The position numbers and the translations under genes are program-made. From assembly GCA_009724975.1 (NCBI GenBank), contig SRXB01000102.1, positions 1-7,226 of the forward strand: a stretch of DNA of 7,226 bases, written 5' to 3'. Numbering within the stretch: the first letter of the stretch is position 1; the number at the start of each line of letters is the position of its first letter. Positions 1-4,385 of this stretch are shown piece after piece. A model generated the notes under the pieces. The model saw nothing but the letters and a program-made list of their open reading frames with translations, had not been told where the DNA came from and did not search any database. The stretch comes from a bacterium. GTDB lineage: Bacteria; Desulfobacterota; Deferrisomatia; Deferrisomatales; BM512.

Positions 1-697
1 AGTCGTGCATCTCGCGCAAGGTGGTACCCACCCTCCCCATCTCGATTCCAAGTTCTGGAAAAAGTGCTGCTTTCACTCCCATCGACCTTCGCCACTTGTG
101 CACGAAGTAGCGCCGGTAGATGAAGAGCCCCTTTTCCATCCTCTCCATCGCGTTATGGGGATTTAAAACGGGGCAGACCGCGACGGTGCGGTCGAGTTCC
201 GGCGGCGAGAGGAGGCCCGCCACCCTTATGGCGAAGTTGCCGCCGAGCGAATACCCCGCCAGGAAGCGCCCCCCCTGCCCTTCGTGCATTTTTCCGGCCT
301 GACGCACCGCCTCGGCAACCTCCTCTATGCGACAGGAGTTGAAGGGGTCGCGGTTGAGGTGTTTTGTCAGGCCGTGGTCGCGCATGTTGAGGCGAAAAAC
401 CGAAAAACCGCTTTCAAATAGCTTGGCTCCGGCGGAGAGGACGTAAGATGAATCCGAACTTCCCTCCCAGCCGTGTATTAAGGTCACAATACCCTTCTGG
501 CCAACCGCGTTCGGCGAGTAATACCCCAGCAGGGTGGCTCCGCAGGGGGTTTTTAGCTGTATCTCCCTAGCGGCGGCCCTAAGCCCCGCCGAGGCCCTTC
601 TCGCCACCGCCCTTCTCGGCCCGACGCTGGCCAGAACCGACTGGATGTGGCCGTTTTTCAGGTAAAAGGGCACCGACTGTTCACTTCTCACAAACAC
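1..697 (-). CDS. YheT-like alpha/beta hydrolase, C-terminal part outside the window
   Basis: Seen: an open minus-strand frame of 232 codons starts at GTG 697 and runs off the left edge. An in-frame TGA lies just upstream of the GTG, and GAGG (704-707) sits 6 nt before it. A second GTG at 691 is possible but badly spaced. Residues 15-22 (NGHIQSVL) match the N-terminal signature of the YheT/UPF0017 family. Residues 75-81 (HGWEGSS) form the oxyanion-hole strand, 104-109 (NMRDHG) a second family motif, and GYSLGG places the nucleophile at Ser150. The catalytic Asp and His should lie in the missing part; family members are about 320-340 residues. Known: these are cytosolic serine hydrolases or esterases, and the physiological substrate is poorly defined in bacteria. 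No signal peptide is visible. It is divergent to the PilZ gene, with 133 nt between them. The family call is firm, the substrate unknown. Confidence 0.9.
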   Translation of the reverse strand, partial: MFVRSEQSVPFYLKNGHIQSVLASVGPRRAVARRASAGLRAAAREIQLKTPCGATLLGYYSPNAVGQKGIVTLIHGWEGSSDSSYVLSAGAKLFESGFSVFRLNMRDHGLTKHLNRDPFNSCRIEEVAEAVRQAGKMHEGQGGRFLAGYSLGGNFAIRVAGLLSPPELDRTVAVCPVLNPHNAMERMEKGLFIYRRYFVHKWRRSMGVKAALFPELGIEMGRVGTTLREMHD

Positions 698-736
698 TTC
701 TCACCTCTATATAAAACTAACATAGTCATAATATAT

Positions 737-763
737 CGCAAGCGCTTTTTTCCGCATCTTGCG
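737..763. repeat. Short inverted repeat in the divergent intergenic region
   Basis: CGCAAG (737-742) and CTTGCG (758-763) form a 6-bp inverted repeat with a 15-nt spacer, between the divergent hydrolase and PilZ starts. It could be an operator half-site pair or chance. The remainder of 698-830 is AT-rich and holds candidate promoters, but no other gene is visible. Confidence 0.2.
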
Positions 764-764
764 G

Positions 765-792
765 TTTTGCATTTTCCCTTCGCCGGTATAGT
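765..792 (+). promoter_or_regulatory. Candidate sigma-70-type promoter for the PilZ gene
   Basis: TTTTGC (765-770) and TATAGT (787-792) are separated by 16 nt. The -10 box is good (5 of 6 to TATAAT) but the -35 box is weak. It would put a transcript start near 799, giving a leader of about 30 nt that carries the strong Shine-Dalgarno AAGGAGG (820-826). Judged by eye only. Confidence 0.3.
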
Positions 793-830
793 ATTTTCAT
801 TTTAAGAAAAGCGAGACGAAAGGAGGCGCC

Positions 831-1166
831 ATGGGAAAGCGATTCGCAGAATCCAGGAGCCACCGGCGAAAAGCCGTCACCTGGGAGGTTCTTGCGGGGG
901 AAACCTCGGCGAACATCATGAGGACGCGCGGCTGGACCGACGAGGTAAGCGCCTGCGGCTGCCGCATCCTCGCCGACGAACTGATAGAGGAGGGTGAGGA
1001 TATAAGGGTTTTGATGGTGGCCGAAAGAAGAATTTTGCACCTCAAGGGCAAGGTGGTGCGTTCTCTCTGCCTGGGAGACGGAGAATTCGAGCTTGGGATA
1101 GCTTTCGGAGGGGTGAGCGAGCGCAACTTTCTCATATTATCGCAAAATATAGGGAAAATGGCGTAA
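831..1166 (+). CDS. PilZ-domain protein (putative c-di-GMP effector)
   Basis: This is a 111-residue single-domain protein. AAGGAGG at 820-826 lies 4 nt before the ATG and fixes the start. Seen: an N-terminal RxxxR (R9-R13, within SRSHRR), then a beta-rich domain with VSACG at 39-43 in the place of the second PilZ motif, an internal GKVV strand near residues 72-75, and a closing ELGIAFGGVSERNFLIL segment typical of the end of the PilZ barrel. Known: PilZ domains bind cyclic di-GMP through RxxxR and [D/N]xSxxG and relay it to motility, exopolysaccharide or other targets. Odd: the first position of the second motif is Glu38, not Asp or Asn, so ligand binding may be altered. No membrane segment or partner domain is present, so it would act in the cytosol through protein contact. 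A small membrane-protein gene follows 56 nt downstream on the same strand, with no terminator visible between them. The family call rests on motif pattern. Confidence 0.72.
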   Translation: MGKRFAESRSHRRKAVTWEVLAGETSANIMRTRGWTDEVSACGCRILADELIEEGEDIRVLMVAERRILHLKGKVVRSLCLGDGEFELGIAFGGVSERNFLILSQNIGKMA

Positions 1167-1222
1167 CCCCTGCCGCCCGCCGCGCGTCAAAACCAAATAA
1201 ACCCCGAAAAAAAGGATAAAAA

Positions 1223-1381
1223 ATGTGCGGCTTGGGTTGGGCGGGTTTTTACTGCGGCTTGGTCTCCACCTTCTTCGTTTTTTCTCTTTTCCTCGCGCTG
1301 GCGTTCATTGCGGGCTCTTTTTGGCAAAGGCGCAAGGCCCTTTCCCGCATCGCCGACGAGAAGACCGGCGAGGAAAAATAA
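1223..1381 (+). CDS. Small single-span membrane protein, unrecognised (52 residues)
   Basis: A short open frame starts at ATG 1223, preceded by AGGA (1213-1216) at 6-nt spacing, and ends at TAA 1379-1381. The protein starts MCGLGWAGFYCGL, then has a continuous hydrophobic stretch at about residues 12-33, followed by WQRRKALSR and an acidic-basic tail ending EKTGEEK. The positive-inside rule predicts one transmembrane helix with the C-terminus in the cytoplasm. Cys2 and Cys11 lie before or at the start of the helix; with only two residues before Cys2 this is not a normal lipobox. I recognise no family; the size and layout recall small accessory subunits such as CcoQ, but no oxidase genes are nearby. 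It may be co-transcribed with the PilZ gene 56 nt upstream. Evidence for translation: a good ribosome site, codon use like its neighbours, and a coherent helix-plus-tail architecture. Confidence 0.6.
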   Translation: MCGLGWAGFYCGLVSTFFVFSLFLALAFIAGSFWQRRKALSRIADEKTGEEK

Positions 1382-1406
1382 AGAGCGTCCCTTGCGGACC
1401 CTTTTT
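1380..1406. terminator. Probable bidirectional terminator between convergent genes
   Basis: An imperfect hairpin has a GTCC/GGAC core (1387-1390 with 1396-1399, loop CTTGC). It extends outward past one C-C mismatch by G-C, A-T, G-T and A-T pairs to 1380/1406. It ends in T5 on the plus strand; on the minus strand it is followed by a T-rich run through 1374-1382. It lies exactly between the small membrane protein and the convergent lipoprotein gene and overlaps the stop codon of the latter. The core stem is short, so strength is uncertain. Confidence 0.4.
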
Positions 1407-2007
1407 ACATCTCCTTCAGCACGTACATAAGAGTTTCCCCCGAGTTGACGGCAAGGCGGGCCATGTCTTCGGTTACGCGCTGGGTGTATTCCCAGTAAGA
1501 GGACTCGGCTCCGTAGCTTTTAACCAGCACCGCGCCGGTTTTGGCGTCTTTTAGCGTGTAAATGACGATTATGCGTGAGCGCGAATCACCGTAGACGGGG
1601 TCGGCCATCACCGTCTGTCCGGTCTGGGAGACGGCCACGTGGGCCTGGGCCTCGGCGGAGAGAATCTCCGAGGCGGCCCCTTCTTCCGAAACAATTCCCC
1701 CAAAGCGCTCCGAAGCGTTCACCGCCACCGCGGCACCCGCCGAGAGCGCAGAGGCTATTTTCTGGGCGAGATCCGCCGGAAGCCCCTCCTTCCTGGTGAG
1801 TTTAACCTCCGGCGGAGCTATGTAGACTTTGCCGAAATCCCTCTTTTTAACCGACGGATCGACGAAGGTGCGCTCCTCAACCCCGCCACCCAGCGGCGAG
1901 GCCAGCGAGGCCCTCAGCGCCTGCTGGTTTCCGTACCAGTAATGGGTGGGGCCGCATCCGCAAAGGGCAAGCGCCAAAAGTGAAAGGGCCGCGATAAAAA
2001 CCCTCAT
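1405..2007 (-). CDS. Putative outer-membrane lipoprotein of unknown function
   Basis: This minus-strand gene encodes 200 residues. Its ATG at 2007 is preceded by AGGA with 6-nt spacing. Seen: a short positive N-terminus (MR), a hydrophobic stretch at residues 4-15, and a lipobox LCGC with Cys18 as the lipidated residue. Gly follows at +2, so there is no Asp inner-membrane retention signal. The mature part has about 180 residues: FGKVYIAPPEV near residues 58-68, an Ala-rich helical segment, AHVAVSQTGQTV, then a beta pair SRIIVIYTLKDAKTGAVLV, and a C-terminal helix ending YVLKEM. The alternation of strands and helices, and the domain size, resemble small periplasmic alpha/beta lipoproteins, but I do not recognise a named family. 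Likely handled by signal peptidase II and the Lol system. It converges on the PilZ/small-membrane-protein pair and is divergent to tRNA-Asn; no functional link is evident. The lipoprotein call is good, the role unknown. Confidence 0.82.
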   Translation of the reverse strand: MRVFIAALSLLALALCGCGPTHYWYGNQQALRASLASPLGGGVEERTFVDPSVKKRDFGKVYIAPPEVKLTRKEGLPADLAQKIASALSAGAAVAVNASERFGGIVSEEGAASEILSAEAQAHVAVSQTGQTVMADPVYGDSRSRIIVIYTLKDAKTGAVLVKSYGAESSYWEYTQRVTEDMARLAVNSGETLMYVLKEM

Positions 2008-2029
2008 TTATGATCCTTCCAGAGGCCGC

Positions 2030-2046
2030 GCCGCCGTGAAGGCGGC
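2030..2046. other. GC-rich hairpin in the lipoprotein leader
   Basis: GCCGCC (2030-2035), a GTGAA loop and GGCGGC (2041-2046) form a perfect 6-bp palindrome. On the minus strand it would lie in the 5' leader of the lipoprotein mRNA, about 22 nt upstream of its ATG and just before the Shine-Dalgarno. On the plus strand a T-rich run (2053-2063) follows 6 nt later, so it is not a canonical terminator there. Confidence 0.35.
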
Positions 2047-2061
2047 AACGATATTTTTGTT

Positions 2062-2091
2062 TTGACAACGGTTTGGCCATTCAGGTATAAA
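2062..2091 (+). promoter_or_regulatory. Strong sigma-70-type promoter for tRNA-Asn
   Basis: TTGACA (2062-2067) is a perfect -35 box. TATAAA (2086-2091) is a 5-of-6 match to the -10 box. The spacer is 18 nt. Transcription would begin near 2098, giving a leader of about 65 nt before the mature tRNA. A near-consensus promoter is expected for a stable RNA gene. The -35 lies close to the divergent lipoprotein leader. Confidence 0.75.
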
Positions 2092-2100
2092 CTCGCTCCC

Positions 2101-2146
2101 ACCGAAGGAGGTCGTCTTTCGGTACAATTTGCCACCGGCGCGTGGC
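2101..2146 (+). other. Two tandem hairpins in the tRNA-Asn 5' leader
   Basis: Hairpin 1: ACCGAAGGA (2101-2109) pairs with TCTTTCGGT (2115-2123) over 9 pairs including one G-T, with loop GGTCG. Hairpin 2: GCCAC (2131-2135) pairs with GTGGC (2142-2146) with loop CGGCGC. Both fall between the predicted transcript start and the mature tRNA end at 2164, so they belong to the part RNase P should remove. No T-run follows either one, so they are not intrinsic terminators. Their role is unknown. Confidence 0.45.
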
Positions 2147-2163
2147 CCGCACAAGTTTATTAT

Positions 2164-2239
2164 TCCGGTGTAGCTCAACCGGCAGAGCACGCGGCTGTTA
2201 ACCGCGGGGTTGTAAGTTCGAGTCTTACCACCGGAGCCA
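2164..2239 (+). tRNA. tRNA-Asn (anticodon GTT), CCA encoded
   Basis: A complete 76-nt cloverleaf is seen. The acceptor stem is TCCGGTG with CACCGGA. The D stem is GCTC/GAGC. The anticodon stem is CGCGG/CCGCG with loop CTGTTAA, placing GTT at 2197-2199. A 5-nt variable loop follows, then a T stem GTAAG/CTTAC with loop TTCGAGT. The discriminator G is at 2236 and CCA at 2237-2239 is encoded in the DNA. It decodes AAC and AAU. Discriminator G73 and anticodon GTT match the usual asparagine identity set. It has its own promoter upstream and terminator downstream. No integrase gene or duplicated 3' tRNA end is seen, so there is no sign of use as an attachment site here. Confidence 0.98.
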
Positions 2240-2245
2240 AAATGC

Positions 2246-2274
2246 AAAAGCCCGTCCGACCGGACGGGCTTTTT
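2246..2274 (+). terminator. Intrinsic terminator of tRNA-Asn
   Basis: A perfect 12-bp stem, AAAAGCCCGTCC (2246-2257) with GGACGGGCTTTT (2262-2273), has a GACC tetraloop, and the T-run continues to 2274. It begins 7 nt after the tRNA CCA. The symmetric A and T runs could also make it work in reverse. Confidence 0.93.
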
Positions 2275-2297
2275 CGTATCAGCCGGAGAGTAAAGCC

Positions 2298-3125
2298 TTG
2301 CGCGTAGTAGTTTGCATAAAACAGGTCCCCTCCTCCACCAAGGTCAAGATAAATCCCGAAACCAACACCCTCATGCGGGACCAGGCGGGAACCATCGTAA
2401 ACCCCTTCGACGAATTCGCCGTCGAGGAGGCCGTCCGCGTGGTTGAAAGACACGGGGGCGAGGCGATAGCCCTCTCCATGGGCCCCCCTCAAGCCGAGGA
2501 GGCCCTTCGCGCCGCTCTTGAGCAGGGGTGCGACCGCGCCTACCTCGTCTCCGACCGCGCCTTCGCCGGAGCCGACACCCTCGCCACCTCCCACACCCTG
2601 GCCGCCGCCATAAAAAAAATCGAAGCCGAGCTGGGAAAGGTAGACCTCATCATCTGCGGCAAGCAGGCCATTGACGGGGATACGGGGCAGGTCGGGCCGA
2701 GCCTGGCGGTGCGCCTCGGCATTCCCCCCCTCTCCTACGTCTCGAAAATAATCGGAATAAATCTGGAGGCGGGAAAAATAACCGCCGAGCGCTCGCTGGA
2801 GGAGGGCAAGGAGGTCGTCCGGTCCGACCTTCCGGCGGTGCTCACCGTCTTGAAAAACATCAACATCCCCCGCTATCCCAGCCTTTTGGCCAAGCGAAAA
2901 GCAAAGCAAAAGAGCGTCGATAAACTCGGCCTCAAAGACCTCGACCTGCCGGAAGAGAAAACGGGGCTCAAGGGCTCGCCCACCTGGGTCGTCCGCATCT
3001 TCACCCCCGAGGCGAGAAGCTCCAAGGCCCAGATATACACCGGTGAACCCTCCCACACGGCCCGCCTTCTCGCCGACCGGATAATGGAGATAAAGTGCAA
3101 GGGCAAAGGAGAGGCCGATGGTTAA
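2298..3125 (+). CDS. etfB: Electron transfer flavoprotein, beta subunit
   Basis: EtfB pairs with EtfA to form the soluble flavoprotein that passes electrons between dehydrogenases (often acyl-CoA dehydrogenases) and a quinone, ferredoxin or NAD partner. Seen: 275 residues, opening RVVVCIKQVPSSTKV as in EtfB; VNPFDEFAVEEAVR at 34-47; the nucleotide-binding CGKQAIDGDTGQVGP from residue 120; and a C-terminal SPTWVV...ARLLADRI helix. The length is close to the usual 250-270. The start is TTG at 2298: GGAG (2285-2288) precedes it by 9 nt, and the first in-frame ATG is codon 26, which would remove the core first strand. It overlaps etfA by 8 nt (ATGGTTAA), so the two are translationally coupled. 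Odd: the start lies only 23 nt after the tRNA-Asn terminator, leaving no clear room for its own promoter. Whether the beta subunit holds AMP (canonical) or a second, bifurcating FAD cannot be settled by eye. Confidence 0.97.
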   Translation: MRVVVCIKQVPSSTKVKINPETNTLMRDQAGTIVNPFDEFAVEEAVRVVERHGGEAIALSMGPPQAEEALRAALEQGCDRAYLVSDRAFAGADTLATSHTLAAAIKKIEAELGKVDLIICGKQAIDGDTGQVGPSLAVRLGIPPLSYVSKIIGINLEAGKITAERSLEEGKEVVRSDLPAVLTVLKNINIPRYPSLLAKRKAKQKSVDKLGLKDLDLPEEKTGLKGSPTWVVRIFTPEARSSKAQIYTGEPSHTARLLADRIMEIKCKGKGEADG

Positions 3126-4302
3126 ACTTCAGATAGACAAGGCGCTTTGCATAGGGTGCGGCGCCTGCGTCGAGGGCTGCCCCCACTCCGCGCTCAAGAT
3201 GGAGGGCGATTTTCCCGTAGTGGACGAGCGCTGCATACTCTGCGGCGCCTGCATTGACGTTTGCCCCGTCGCGGCCCTCTCGATACCGAGGGAAAAGGGC
3301 AAGGAAGACCTCTCGGTCTACCGCGGAATATGGGTTTACGCCCAAAAAGCCGGCGGCGGCCTCCACTCCTCTTCTTTTGAGCTTCTCGGCAAGGCCCGCG
3401 AGCTCGCCAAAATCCTCGGATGCGAAGTTTCGGCGGTTTTGCTAGGTGACAAGGTCGATTACATGGCCGGGGAGCTTTTCGCCCACGGCGCCGACAGGGT
3501 TTACCTCGCCGACCACCCCGAGCTGGCGACGGCGCGAACCGAGCCTTACGGCGAAACGGTGCTCTCCCTCGTTCGGGAGCACAGGCCCGAAGCCATTTTG
3601 CTTCCCGCCACCATAGAGGGGCGCGACATCGGCTCCTACGTCGCCAGCGTCATTGAGACGGGGCTCACGGCGGACTGCACCGAGCTTGGCATAGACCCCG
3701 AAAACCGAAACCTCCTCCAGACCCGTCCCGCCTTCGGCGGCAACATCATGGCAACAATCGTCTGCCCCAACAAAAGGCCGCAGATGGCCACGGTGCGCCC
3801 CAAGGTCTTTCCCATGCCCAAGCGCGAGGAGCGAAGCGGCGAGATTGTGCGCGCAAGCGTGGCCTTCTCCGCGCCCTGCCGAGTCGAAGTACTTGAACAC
3901 ACACCCATCGCTGGCGGCTGCTCGATAGAAGACGCCAACGTGATAGTCTCCGGCGGCATGGGGATGAAGAAGGCGGAGAATTTCGCCCTTCTTAAGGAGC
4001 TGGCCGACATTCTGGGCGGCTCGGTGGGCGCTTCCCGCGCCGCCGTTGACGCGGGGTGGATAGATTTCGACCACCAGGTTGGGCAGACCGGCAAGACGGT
4101 GCGCCCCAACCTCTACATAGCCTGCGGAATCTCCGGCGCGGTCCAGCACCTCGCCGGAATGAACCACTCGGACGTCATAATCGCCATAAACCAGGATCCC
4201 CAGGCCCCCATCTTCGAGCTGGCGAGCTATGGGGCGGTGGGCGACGCCAAGGCGATAGTCGCCGAGCTAGTCGGAGTGCTGAAGGAAAAGCTGGAAAGCT
4301 GA
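3118..4302 (+). CDS. etfA: Electron transfer flavoprotein alpha subunit with N-terminal 2[4Fe-4S] ferredoxin domain
   Basis: This is a 394-residue fusion. Residues 1-60 are a bacterial-type ferredoxin domain with two full CxxCxxCxxxC motifs (Cys11, 14, 17, 21 and Cys39, 42, 45, 49), each followed by Pro. The rest is EtfA: an N-terminal alpha/beta domain (IWVYAQ from about residue 71), then the C-terminal FAD domain with GASRAAVDAGW, QVGQTGKT (320-327), GISGAVQHLAGM (337-348) and AIN plus APIFELASYGAVGD. Canonical EtfA is about 310-330 residues; the excess equals the ferredoxin domain. AGGAG (3107-3111) lies 6 nt before the ATG. Known: ferredoxin-fused EtfA occurs in anaerobes, e.g. CarE of the Acetobacterium woodii caffeyl-CoA reductase complex, where clusters link flavin to ferredoxin. 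Odd: the SGGRG flavin motif reads SGGMG (Met281). No dehydrogenase or quinone oxidoreductase gene lies beside it here, so the electron partners are unknown. Confidence 0.97.
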   Translation: MVKLQIDKALCIGCGACVEGCPHSALKMEGDFPVVDERCILCGACIDVCPVAALSIPREKGKEDLSVYRGIWVYAQKAGGGLHSSSFELLGKARELAKILGCEVSAVLLGDKVDYMAGELFAHGADRVYLADHPELATARTEPYGETVLSLVREHRPEAILLPATIEGRDIGSYVASVIETGLTADCTELGIDPENRNLLQTRPAFGGNIMATIVCPNKRPQMATVRPKVFPMPKREERSGEIVRASVAFSAPCRVEVLEHTPIAGGCSIEDANVIVSGGMGMKKAENFALLKELADILGGSVGASRAAVDAGWIDFDHQVGQTGKTVRPNLYIACGISGAVQHLAGMNHSDVIIAINQDPQAPIFELASYGAVGDAKAIVAELVGVLKEKLES

Positions 4303-4322
4303 TTAATTGCCGAAATTGACCG

Positions 4323-4355
4323 AAAGCCCCGCTTTTCCCCAAGGCGGGGCTTTTT
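4323..4355 (+). terminator. Intrinsic terminator of etfBA
   Basis: AAAGCCCCGC (4323-4332) pairs with GCGGGGCTTT (4344-4353), and the T-run extends to 4355. The inner TTT/AAG (one wobble) tightens the loop to TCCCC. It begins 20 nt after the etfA stop codon. Confidence 0.92.
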
Positions 4356-4379
4356 ATTTTGGCGCTTTGCACCTATCCT
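4351..4379 (+). promoter_or_regulatory. Weak candidate promoter for the radical SAM operon
   Basis: TTTTTA (4351-4356) and TATCCT (4374-4379) are 17 nt apart, in the only space between the etfA terminator and the next gene. Matches to consensus are modest (3 of 6 and 4 of 6). Transcription would start near 4386, favouring the downstream ATG at 4413 as translation start. Low certainty. Confidence 0.2.
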
Positions 4380-4385
4380 TGGCGC

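Noticed and set aside
726..1135. Two minus-strand frames over the PilZ gene
   Set aside because: Both are antisense to a gene with a strong Shine-Dalgarno and PilZ motifs; their translations show no domain.
2164..2239. tRNA-Asn as an integration (att) site
   Set aside because: No integrase, no direct repeat of the tRNA 3' end, and ordinary core genes follow it.
2062..2307. Plus-strand frame running through the tRNA promoter, tRNA and terminator
   Set aside because: It would translate tRNA-Asn and its terminator; an accidental open frame.
2175..3056. Long minus-strand open frame (293 codons) antisense to etfB
   Set aside because: It overlaps the tRNA and a certain etfB gene. It is Gly-rich low-information sequence, typical of antisense frames opened by GC-rich codon bias.
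3442..4167. Minus-strand open frame antisense to etfA
   Set aside because: A shadow of the conserved etfA codons; no domain motif and no plausible ribosome site.
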